Source of the DNA: CAZKMM01 sp964553915
Lineage (GTDB): Bacteria > RBG-13-61-14 > DRUE01
NCBI GenBank assembly: GCA_964553915.1
Contig: CAZKMM010000066.1
Span: 1 to 14,907 of the forward strand
Reading direction: 5' to 3'
Length of the DNA: 14,907 nucleotides
In this document: positions 1 through 7,272 of the stretch, piece after piece
Layout: the number at the start of each line of letters is the position of its first letter
How positions within the stretch are numbered: position 1 is the stretch's first letter
The notes under the pieces: generated by a model
What the model was told of the DNA's origin: nothing
Seen by the model: only the letters and a program-made list of their open reading frames with translations
Databases searched by the model: none
Made by a program: the position numbers and the translations under genes

Positions 1-70
1 CATGGTCAACATGACCTATCGTCCCTACATTCACATGGGGCTTCTTTCGCTCAAATTTCGCCTTCGCCAT
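1..70 (-). CDS. tuf: Elongation factor Tu, N-terminal 23 codons (cut by window edge)
   Basis: EF-Tu is the cytoplasmic GTPase that carries aminoacyl-tRNA to the ribosomal A site. Only the first 23 residues are here. They begin MAKAKFERKKPHVNVGT and run into GHVDH, the first half of the G1 nucleotide-binding motif GHVDHGKT, which matches EF-Tu and no other elongation factor. The ATG lies 8 bases after a strong AAGGAGGT ribosome binding site (79-86), and 18 bases separate it from the fusA stop, so it is the last visible gene of the rpsL-rpsG-fusA-tuf block. This is the second tuf gene of the window; the end of another copy lies at the far right. The identification is firm, but nothing can be said about the rest of the gene. 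Confidence 0.95.
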   Translation of the reverse strand, partial: MAKAKFERKKPHVNVGTIGHVDH

Positions 71-88
71 CAGTCCTTACCTCCTTTT

Positions 89-2170
89 CTAATATCCCCG
101 AACTTTAAATAAAATCTGGTCTTGAATTTCTGCCGGCACCTGCTGATAGTGAGAAAACTCCATACTATAGCTACCTCTCCCCTGAGTAAGGGAACGAAGG
201 TCATTAACATAACCGAACATTTCTGCCAGAGGCACCATTGCCTTGACCACCCTGGCTCCGGAGCGAGTTTCGGTATCAATAATTTCCCCTCTTCGGGAAT
301 TTAAATCCCGAAGCACCTCACCAAAATACTGCTCCGGCACTATCACTTCTAAATTCATAACTGGCTCAAGCAAAGCCATTGGAGTCTTTTCCATTGCCTG
401 CTTCATTGCCAAGGAGCCAGCAATTTCAAAAGCAAATTCACTGGAATCCACCTCGTGATACTGTCCATCCAGAAGAATGGCACGAATATCTACCACAGGA
501 AATCCTGCCAGCTCTCCCACTTCCATTGCTCCTCTTACCCCCCGCTCCACTGCCGGGATATATTCCTTGGGAACCCTGCCTTCCCGCACCCGGCTTTCAA
601 ACTCAAAACCGCCTCCTCGCTCCAGCGGTTCAAACCGCATCTTGACTACCCCAAAATGTCCCCTTCCGCCAGTCTGCTTGATAAATCTTCCTTCCGCCTC
701 CACCGGAGCCAAAAGCGTCTCTTTATAAGCTACCTGAGGTTTTCCTACCTTTGCCTGAACATTAAACTCCCGGAGCAAGCGGTCTATAATAATCTCCAGA
801 TGAAGCTCTCCCATCCCGGAAATAATGGTCTGACCGGTATCTTGGTTATATTTAACCTGAAAAGTGGGGTCTTCTTCTTCTAGCTTGGAAAGAGAATTTT
901 TTAACCGGTCCTGGTCTTTCTGGGTTTTTGGTTCAATAGCAATAGAAATTACTGGCTCGGGGAACTCAATGGATTCAAGGACAATGGGTTTATTCTCTGC
1001 ACAGAGGGTATCGCCGGTGCGGGTTTCTTTTAATCCCACCATTGCAACAATATCTCCGGCAAATGCCTCATCAATATCTTCCCGTTTATTGGCAAGCATT
1101 TTCAGGATTCTGCCAACCCTCTCCCGTTTCTTACGGGCAGGATTGTAAACCATCTGCCCTTTATGAATATGACCAGAATAAATCCTGAGAAAGGTTAATC
1201 TTCCAACATAGGGGTCGGTTTGAATCTTAAAAGCAAGGGCACAGAAGGGCTCATCATCGCTGGCTTTGCGGAACTCTTCTTTACCGGATTTTGGGTGCCA
1301 GCCCTGCACCGGAGGAATATCTGTGGGACTGGGAAGATAATCAACTATCGCATCCAAAAGGGGCTGAATGCCCTTATTCCGAAAAGCAGCACCGCACAGA
1401 ACCGGACAAAGTCGCAAAGAAAGAGTAGCCCGACGGATGGAGCTTTTAATTATCTCTTCATCCAGCTCTTTTTCTTCCAGATAAAGCTCTAAAAATTGTT
1501 CATCGTTTTCCGCCAGCTTTTCCAGCATTTCTTCCCGAGCTTTAACCGCTTGCTCTAAATAAGGCTCAGGAATCGGAGCTTCCATAAACCTGGCTCCCAG
1601 GGTTTCCTGATCCCAGAACAAAGCCTTCATTTTAACCAGGTCAATTACTCCAACAAAATTTTCTTCCGCACCCATCGGAAGCTGAATCGGGAGGGCAAGA
1701 GCCTTTAAACGCTCTTCCATCATCTTCAGCACCCGGTTAAAATCTGCCCCCAGCCGGTCCATTTTATTAACAAAGGCAATCCTCGGCACCCGGTATTTAT
1801 CAGCCTGTCTCCAGACCGTCTCGGATTGAGGCTCAACCCCGCCATAAGCACAGAAAATTGCTACCGCCCCGTCCAGCACCCGCAAAGACCTCTCCACTTC
1901 CACTGTGAAATCTACATGTCCCGGGGTATCAATAATATTAATTCGGTGGTCCTTCCAGAAACAGCTTACCGCGGCACTGGTAATGGTAATGCCCCGCTCC
2001 TGTTCCTGCTCCATCCAGTCAGTAACCGTGGTCCCCTCATCAACCTCGCCCAACCGGTAAGAGACCCCGGTATAATAAAGGAACCGCTCGGTAGTGGTAG
2101 TCTTACCCGCATCAATATGGGAAATAATCCCGATATTGCGAACTCTTTCTATGGGTATCTGTCTGGGCAT
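89..2170 (-). CDS. fusA: Elongation factor G
   Basis: EF-G is the GTPase that drives tRNA-mRNA translocation and, with RRF, ribosome recycling. Using the start at 2170 the protein has 693 residues, normal for the family (about 690-705). Visible motifs: G1 SHIDAGKT (17-24), switch I/G2 RGITI (59-63), G3 DTPGH (81-85), G4 NKMD (135-138), G5 GAA (about 260-262), then domains II-V ending in the conserved GYVNDLRSLTQGRGSY block. The frame stays open to an upstream ATG at 2197, which would add nine residues (MRAVAEKIT). I prefer 2170 because MPRQIPIERVRNIGI has the usual family N-terminus; neither ATG has a good ribosome binding site (2197 has only a weak GGGA about 7 bases upstream). The stop is TAG. 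It follows rpsG and precedes tuf. Compared with E. coli, G1 has Ser for the usual Ala and the switch I region reads EGTTVTDWM. Confidence 0.96.
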   Translation of the reverse strand: MPRQIPIERVRNIGIISHIDAGKTTTTERFLYYTGVSYRLGEVDEGTTVTDWMEQEQERGITITSAAVSCFWKDHRINIIDTPGHVDFTVEVERSLRVLDGAVAIFCAYGGVEPQSETVWRQADKYRVPRIAFVNKMDRLGADFNRVLKMMEERLKALALPIQLPMGAEENFVGVIDLVKMKALFWDQETLGARFMEAPIPEPYLEQAVKAREEMLEKLAENDEQFLELYLEEKELDEEIIKSSIRRATLSLRLCPVLCGAAFRNKGIQPLLDAIVDYLPSPTDIPPVQGWHPKSGKEEFRKASDDEPFCALAFKIQTDPYVGRLTFLRIYSGHIHKGQMVYNPARKKRERVGRILKMLANKREDIDEAFAGDIVAMVGLKETRTGDTLCAENKPIVLESIEFPEPVISIAIEPKTQKDQDRLKNSLSKLEEEDPTFQVKYNQDTGQTIISGMGELHLEIIIDRLLREFNVQAKVGKPQVAYKETLLAPVEAEGRFIKQTGGRGHFGVVKMRFEPLERGGGFEFESRVREGRVPKEYIPAVERGVRGAMEVGELAGFPVVDIRAILLDGQYHEVDSSEFAFEIAGSLAMKQAMEKTPMALLEPVMNLEVIVPEQYFGEVLRDLNSRRGEIIDTETRSGARVVKAMVPLAEMFGYVNDLRSLTQGRGSYSMEFSHYQQVPAEIQDQILFKVRGY

Positions 2171-2224
2171 TGTTATTTTTTCTGCTACCGCTCTCATTAC
2201 TGTTTCCCGCTCTACCTCATTTTC

Positions 2225-2695
2225 TTACCAGCGATAATGAGCAAAAGCCCGGTTTGCCTCTGCCATCCGGTGAACTTCATCCCGCTTTTTAATTGCTCCA
2301 CCACGATTATTCGCCGCATCTATTATCTCCAGAGCAAGCCTCTCTGCCATTGTGTGCTCTGGACGCTGGCGAGCAAACTGAATCAGCCAGCGGATTGCCA
2401 GTGATTCCTGGCGCTTGGGAGGAACCTCCACCGGCACCTGATAAGTAGCACCTCCCACCCGCCGGCTCTTTACCTCCAGAACCGGACTGACATTCTTGAG
2501 CGCTTTCTTCATCAGCTCCAGAGGCTCCTGCTTGGTCCGCTCCTTGATTATCTCCATTGCGGAATAAAAAATTTTCTCCGCAATGCTTTTTTTCCCCTCC
2601 CGCATAATGCAATTGATAAACTTGGTCACCTGCGGGTCTTTATAAACCGGGTCCGGTGGTAATTTTCTTTCCGGAACCTTTCCTCTTCTCGGCAT
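2225..2695 (-). CDS. rpsG: 30S ribosomal protein S7
   Basis: S7 is a primary 16S rRNA binding protein that nucleates the head of the 30S subunit and contacts E-site tRNA. The 156-residue product has the family N-terminus (MPRRGKVPERKLPPDP), the conserved VGGATYQVPVEV segment near residues 80-91, and the end of the family (RAFAHYRW), so it is full length. It lies 13 bases after rpsL and upstream of fusA, the classic str operon order. In E. coli S7 represses this operon by binding the rpsL-rpsG junction; here that junction is only 13 bases, so a long structured site like that of E. coli does not fit in it. The ATG is preceded by a perfect AGGAGG, but with only 2 bases between them. Confidence 0.97.
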   Translation of the reverse strand: MPRRGKVPERKLPPDPVYKDPQVTKFINCIMREGKKSIAEKIFYSAMEIIKERTKQEPLELMKKALKNVSPVLEVKSRRVGGATYQVPVEVPPKRQESLAIRWLIQFARQRPEHTMAERLALEIIDAANNRGGAIKKRDEVHRMAEANRAFAHYRW

Positions 2696-2697
2696 TT

Positions 2698-2703
2698 CCT
2701 CCT
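2698..2703 (-). promoter_or_regulatory. Ribosome binding site of rpsG with very short spacing
   Basis: A full AGGAGG lies only 2 bases before the rpsG ATG at 2695, whereas 5-9 bases is usual and is what rpoB (5), rplA (5), secE (6), rplL (7), rpoC (8) and tuf (8) show in this window. The ATG itself is supported by the conserved S7 N-terminus, so the odd spacing looks real rather than a start-site error. Translation may depend on ribosomes arriving from rpsL. Confidence 0.55.
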
Positions 2704-2708
2704 ACCCC

Positions 2709-3080
2709 TTATTTGGGCTTTTTAGCTCCATATTTACTTCTTCCCTGCCTCCTGCCTTCAACTCCAGCGGTATCCAAAGTTCCCCGAATGATATGATATC
2801 TAACTCCCGGAAGGTCCTTAACCCTGCCTCCCCGCACCAGCACCTGCGAGTGCTCCTGAAGATTATGACCGATTCCAGGAATATAAGCGGTAACCTCTAT
2901 TCCGTTGGTCAATCTTACCCGGGCAATCTTTCTCAAAGCAGAATTGGGCTTCTTGGGAGTCATTGTCGTGACCCGAACGCATACCCCCCGCTTTTGAGGA
3001 CACCCCTGCAGGGCAGGAGACTTGCTCCGCTTAACTACCTTTTTCCTTCCTTTCTTTACCAGTTGATTGATGGTCGGCAT
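2709..3080 (-). CDS. rpsL: 30S ribosomal protein S12
   Basis: S12 sits at the decoding centre of the 30S subunit and monitors codon-anticodon pairing. The 123-residue protein is full length for the family. It contains the TPKKPNSALRK loop (41-51) with Lys43, and RVKDLPGVRYH with Lys88 and Asp89, the positions where streptomycin-resistance changes occur and where Asp89 can be beta-methylthiolated. Both lysines are the sensitive, wild-type residues. The start ATG at 3080 is preceded by purine-rich sequence with a GGGA about 7-8 bases upstream and an AAGG directly before the start. It is the first gene of the str block, 69 bases after rpoC, a gap that may hold its own promoter. Confidence 0.97.
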   Translation of the reverse strand: MPTINQLVKKGRKKVVKRSKSPALQGCPQKRGVCVRVTTMTPKKPNSALRKIARVRLTNGIEVTAYIPGIGHNLQEHSQVLVRGGRVKDLPGVRYHIIRGTLDTAGVEGRRQGRSKYGAKKPK

Positions 3081-3125
3081 TTCCTTTTCCCTTTCTTTTC
3101 TACCGCTAAATTATTTAAGTTTAAT

Positions 3126-3153
3126 AGTTTAAAACCCTTTTCTCTTTTGTCAA
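3126..3153 (-). promoter_or_regulatory. Possible sigma70-type promoter upstream of rpsL
   Basis: On the minus strand a perfect TTGACA (3148-3153) overlaps the rpoC stop codon and is followed, after 16 bases, by TAAACT (3126-3131), which matches TATAAT at four of six positions. TAAACT lies in the first of two tandem TTAAACT heptamers (3126-3132 and 3118-3124). The site precedes rpsL by about 45 bases and could give the rpsL-rpsG-fusA-tuf genes transcription independent of rpoBC. The -35 match is strong and the -10 weak, so chance is a real alternative in such AT-rich sequence. Confidence 0.4.
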
Positions 3154-6100
3154 CCTTTCAGCTCTGCTTCTGCTTCTTCTCCTACAATTTCAATATCAAT
3201 ATCCTTATACTTTTCCATTCCAGTTCCCGCGGGAATCAATCTTCCGACAATCACATTCTCTTTAAGTCCTCTCAGGTAATCAATTTTGCCAAAGACTGCT
3301 GCTTCAGTTAATGCCCGGGTGGTCTCCTGGAAGCTGGCAGCACTGATAAAGCTATCCGTAATCAAAGCGGCTTTGGTGATACCAATTAGAGTCGGCTCCG
3401 CAGTAGCAGGCTTGCCTCCCTTCTTGATTACCTCTTCATTTACCTGTTTAAACTTAAATTTATCCACTAAATCTCCGACCAGAAATTCTGTATCTCCCGG
3501 GTCAATAATTTTTACTCTTTTGAGCATCTGTCGGACAATTACCTCAAAGTGCTTTTCACTGATTCTTACTCCCTGAAGCTTATAAACCAGTTGAATTTCG
3601 TCTACCAGGAACTTACCCAACTCTTTCTCTTTTTTAATCCGAAGAATATCATAAGGATTGGGAGAGCCTTCGGTAAGTTTATCTCCAGCCCGGACATAAT
3701 CTCCTTTATGCACTGCCAGAGCTTTTCCTTTGGGGATTAGATAAGTCTTTGCCTCTCCCACCCGGGGACGAATAATAATGGTGCGTTTGCCTTTCTGGTC
3801 CGGACCAAACTCCACTACTCCATCAATCTCACTTACCACCGCAGCTTCTTTGGGTCTGCGAGCTTCCACCAATTCCACCACCCGGGGCAGACCGCCGGTA
3901 ATATCCTTGGTCTTGGCGGTTTCTCTGGGAACCTTGGCAATGACATCTCCCGCATCCACTTCCTGACCTTCCTGCACCACTAAATGAGCCCCGATAGGAA
4001 GATAATAACGGGCATAATTGTTTGTCTCCGGAATTTTAATGGTTCTTCCCTGCTCATCTTTGATGGAAATTCTGGGCTGAAGGTCAGTCCGTTTGGAAGG
4101 AATAATCACTTTGGTGCTCAAGCCAGTCCGTTCATCGGTCTGCTCTTCCATTGTCACATGTTCAATGATGTCTCCAAATTTTATCTTACCAGCAACCTCG
4201 GTCAGATAAGGAGTGGAATATGGGTCCCATTCCGCAATCAAAGTTCCAGGCTTTACCTTCTGACCGTCTTTAACCCGAATCTCCGCCCCATAAAGAATTG
4301 GAAATCTTTGCCGTTCCATTCCCTGTTCATCAACAATATGAATCTGACCATTTCGGTTCATTGCCACCATCGTTCCATCTTTTTTGGTCACGGTTTTTAA
4401 ATCCACGAATTTTACTTTACCGCTGGTGGTAGCAATATGAGTGGATTGCTCCATCTGCCCAGCAGCAGCTCCACCGATATGGAAAGTTCTCATTGTCAAC
4501 TGGGTACCGGGCTCCCCAATGGATTGAGCAGCAATAATTCCAATCGCCTCACCTAGATGCACCAGATGACCCCGTGCCAAATCCAGACCATAACACTTGG
4601 CACAAATTCCCCAGGGAGCTTCACAGGTAATCACCGAGCGAATCATCACCCGCTCAATGCCCAGCTCCTCTATCTTCTGAGCCGCCTCTTCGCTGATCAT
4701 CTCCCCGGCTTTGACAATGATATTCCCCCTCTGGTCTCTAATCTCCCGGAGAGCAATCCTGCCCATAATCCGCTCAGAGATAGGAATAATTACTCTTCCT
4801 GCTTCATAAAGCGGAGTCATTTCAATCCCTTCCACAGTTCCGCAATCTTCCATTGTAATCATCATATCCTGAGCAATATCTACCAGCCGACGGGTAAGAT
4901 ATCCGGAATTCGCGGTTTTAAGTGCGGTATCAGCCAATCCCTTCCGGGCACCGTGGGTGGAAACAAAATATTGAAGCACACTCAGTCCCTCCCGGAAGCT
5001 GGCGACAATTGGCGTTTCAATAATTTCTCCGCTCGGCTTTGCCATCAATCCTCGCATTCCGCAAAGCTGACGAACCTGCTGGGTGGAGCCCCGGGCTCCA
5101 GAGTCAACCATCATATAAAGGGGATTAAAGCTTTCCAATTCCACTTCTGTTCCCTCAGGGAGCCGATAGGTATCCCTGCCCAGCTCCCGATTGAGCTCCT
5201 CAGTAAGCTCCTCAGTAGCTTTGCTCCACAGGTCCACCACTTTGTTATATCTTTCACCAGCGGTAATAATTTGGTTTTGATACTGCTGTTCAATCTCAAA
5301 TACTTTCTCATAAGTTTTTTGCAAGATTTCTTCCTTCTTACTCGGAATCTTCAGGTCATCAATGCAGATACTGATTCCTGCGGTGGTGGCAAAATTAAAT
5401 CCCAAGGTGCGAAGCCGGTCGCTTAAAATTACGGTTTCTTTTAAACCAGAATTCTTATAGCAATAATAAATCAAATCATCTAATTCTTTTCTCTTCATTA
5501 CCTGATTGACCATCTCAAAGGGAATTTCCTTGGGGCAAATCTCCCAGAGAATAACCCTTCCGGGGGTGGTCTCAACTAGTTTCCCATTCAATTTAACTTT
5601 AACGGGAGCATGAAGGTCTAGGTCTCTTTGACTATAAACCATCAACACTTCTTCCGGACTAACAAAGGCTTTACCCGCTCCCTTAGCATAAGGATTTACC
5701 CGGGTAAGATAATACACCCCAAGAACTATGTCCTGAGTGGGTCCAATGATCGGCTTTCCATGAGCCGGGGAGAGAATATTGTTGGTGCTCATAATCAGCA
5801 CCCGGCTTTCTACCTGTGCTTCCAAACTTAAGGGAACATGTACCGCCATCTGGTCGCCATCAAAATCCGCATTAAAAGCCTGACAGACCAAAGGATGAAG
5901 CTGAATGGCTTTTCCTTCAATTAAAACCGGCTCAAAGCCCTGGATTCCCAACCGGTGAAGAGTGGGAGCACGATTAAGCAGAACCGGATGTTCCCGAATC
6001 ACTTCATCCAGGATGTCAAAAACTACTGGCTCTTCATTTTCCACCATTTTCTTGGCCGCTTTAATAGAAGTAGCCAAACCTCGTTCTTCCAGCTTGTTAA

Positions 6101-7244
6101 AAATAAAAGGCTTAAACAGCTCCAGCGCCATTATCTTGGGCAGTCCGCATTGATGAAGCCGAAGCTCAGGACCAACCACAATCACGCTTCTGCCGGAATA
6201 ATCCACCCGTTTTCCTAAAAGATTCTGGCGGAATCTTCCCTGCTTACCCCGGAGCATATCGGAAAGGCTTTTGAGCGGTCGCCGGTTGGGACCAGTCACC
6301 GCTCTTCCTCTTCTTCCGTTATCAAACAGGGCATCCACCGCCTCCTGAAGCATTCTTTTTTCGTTGCGAATGATAATCTCCGGAGCATTAAGCTCAATTA
6401 AACGACGAAGCCGGTTGTTCCGGTTAATTACCCGGCGATACAGGTCATTAAGGTCGCTGGTAGCAAACCTTCCTCCATCCAGAGGAACCAGCGGACGAAG
6501 GTCAGGAGGAAGAACCGGAATCCGCTCCAAAATCATCCACTCCGGACGATTGCCAGAATTGAGAAAGGCATTAACAACCCGGAGCCGTTTGGCTAATTTT
6601 AATCTCTTCGCCTCAGAGCGGGTCTCTTTAATCTCTACCTGAAGCTTCTTCTGAAGAGCTTCCAGGTCTAGATTCTCCAGCATCCGCTTAATAGTCTCTG
6701 CCCCCATTCCCGCATCAAATTTATAACCCTCCGCTTTATACTTCCGATAGGTATCCTCGTTAATTACCTGCCCTATTTCCAGGTCAGTATTACCCGGGTC
6801 AACCACCACATAAGCTTCATAGTAAATAATCCGCTCCACATCCCGGTTGGATATATCCAGCAGAAGCCCAATATAGCAGGGAAGATTCTTGAAAAACCAG
6901 ATATGGGCAATGGGAGTAGCCAGGTCTATATGACCGAGACGGGTTCTTCTCACCCGGCTGGAAATAACTTCCACCCCGCATCTCTCGCAGGTAATTCCCC
7001 GATGCTTCATCCGTTTATATTTCCCGCAAAGACATTCATAATCTTTAATCGGACCAAAAATTTTCGCACAAAACAGCCCATCTCGCTCCGGTCGGAAGGT
7101 CCGGTAATTAATGGTTTCGGGCTTTTTCACCTCTCCGTGCGACCATTTTAAAATTGTCTCTGGGCTTGCCAGGCTAATGCGAATGGCATCAAAGCTAACC
7201 GGCTTTTTCGGTTCCTCAAAAAGTCCGAAAGCAATATGTTTCAC
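3150..7244 (-). CDS. rpoC: DNA-directed RNA polymerase subunit beta'
   Basis: RpoC is the catalytic beta' subunit of RNA polymerase. The 1364-residue chain has, in order: the N-terminal zinc finger (Cys71, Cys73, Cys86, Cys89), the active-site motif NADFDGDQM (458-466; Mg-binding Asp460, 462, 464), the bridge helix (about 769-789), the second zinc site (Cys801, Cys874, Cys881, Cys884), and the trigger loop around GTQLTMRTFHIGG (913-925). The trigger loop is followed by an SI3-like insertion with sequence such as GLSTKVIIPS, as in Proteobacteria and many other Gram-negative lineages, ending at DITGGLPRV. It starts with GTG: the codon at 7242-7244 sits 8 bases after AGGAGG (7253-7258) and the next residues (KHIAFGLFEEPKK) are typical. 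It follows rpoB by 28 bases and its TGA overlaps a TTGACA element. Confidence 0.98.
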   Translation of the reverse strand: MKHIAFGLFEEPKKPVSFDAIRISLASPETILKWSHGEVKKPETINYRTFRPERDGLFCAKIFGPIKDYECLCGKYKRMKHRGITCERCGVEVISSRVRRTRLGHIDLATPIAHIWFFKNLPCYIGLLLDISNRDVERIIYYEAYVVVDPGNTDLEIGQVINEDTYRKYKAEGYKFDAGMGAETIKRMLENLDLEALQKKLQVEIKETRSEAKRLKLAKRLRVVNAFLNSGNRPEWMILERIPVLPPDLRPLVPLDGGRFATSDLNDLYRRVINRNNRLRRLIELNAPEIIIRNEKRMLQEAVDALFDNGRRGRAVTGPNRRPLKSLSDMLRGKQGRFRQNLLGKRVDYSGRSVIVVGPELRLHQCGLPKIMALELFKPFIFNKLEERGLATSIKAAKKMVENEEPVVFDILDEVIREHPVLLNRAPTLHRLGIQGFEPVLIEGKAIQLHPLVCQAFNADFDGDQMAVHVPLSLEAQVESRVLIMSTNNILSPAHGKPIIGPTQDIVLGVYYLTRVNPYAKGAGKAFVSPEEVLMVYSQRDLDLHAPVKVKLNGKLVETTPGRVILWEICPKEIPFEMVNQVMKRKELDDLIYYCYKNSGLKETVILSDRLRTLGFNFATTAGISICIDDLKIPSKKEEILQKTYEKVFEIEQQYQNQIITAGERYNKVVDLWSKATEELTEELNRELGRDTYRLPEGTEVELESFNPLYMMVDSGARGSTQQVRQLCGMRGLMAKPSGEIIETPIVASFREGLSVLQYFVSTHGARKGLADTALKTANSGYLTRRLVDIAQDMMITMEDCGTVEGIEMTPLYEAGRVIIPISERIMGRIALREIRDQRGNIIVKAGEMISEEAAQKIEELGIERVMIRSVITCEAPWGICAKCYGLDLARGHLVHLGEAIGIIAAQSIGEPGTQLTMRTFHIGGAAAGQMEQSTHIATTSGKVKFVDLKTVTKKDGTMVAMNRNGQIHIVDEQGMERQRFPILYGAEIRVKDGQKVKPGTLIAEWDPYSTPYLTEVAGKIKFGDIIEHVTMEEQTDERTGLSTKVIIPSKRTDLQPRISIKDEQGRTIKIPETNNYARYYLPIGAHLVVQEGQEVDAGDVIAKVPRETAKTKDITGGLPRVVELVEARRPKEAAVVSEIDGVVEFGPDQKGKRTIIIRPRVGEAKTYLIPKGKALAVHKGDYVRAGDKLTEGSPNPYDILRIKKEKELGKFLVDEIQLVYKLQGVRISEKHFEVIVRQMLKRVKIIDPGDTEFLVGDLVDKFKFKQVNEEVIKKGGKPATAEPTLIGITKAALITDSFISAASFQETTRALTEAAVFGKIDYLRGLKENVIVGRLIPAGTGMEKYKDIDIEIVGEEAEAELKG

Positions 7245-7252
7245 CTCTTCTC

Positions 7253-7258
7253 CCTCCT
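7253..7258 (-). promoter_or_regulatory. Ribosome binding site deciding the rpoC GTG start
   Basis: A perfect AGGAGG lies in the 28-base rpoB-rpoC gap, 8 bases before GTG at 7244. No ATG with comparable spacing is in frame, so this site fixes the start at GTG. Confidence 0.75.
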
Positions 7259-7272
7259 TTTGAGGTCCGGGG

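Noticed and set aside
1826..2404. A 192-codon open frame on the plus strand
   Set aside because: It is antisense to the fusA start and rpsG end, crosses a gene junction, and has no recognisable protein features.
2307..2612. A 101-codon frame on the minus strand inside rpsG
   Set aside because: It is an alternative reading frame within the well-conserved S7 gene, Gly/Ala/Ser-rich and without any recognisable family.
3081..3149. Intrinsic terminator after rpoC
   Set aside because: The sequence is AT-rich with tandem repeats, but there is no GC-rich stem followed by a U-tract on the minus strand.
4557..5426. A 289-codon open frame on the plus strand
   Set aside because: It lies wholly antisense to rpoC, which has every expected motif in that stretch. 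The product is rich in His, Asn, Ser and Pro, has no recognisable domain, and no ribosome binding site or operon context.
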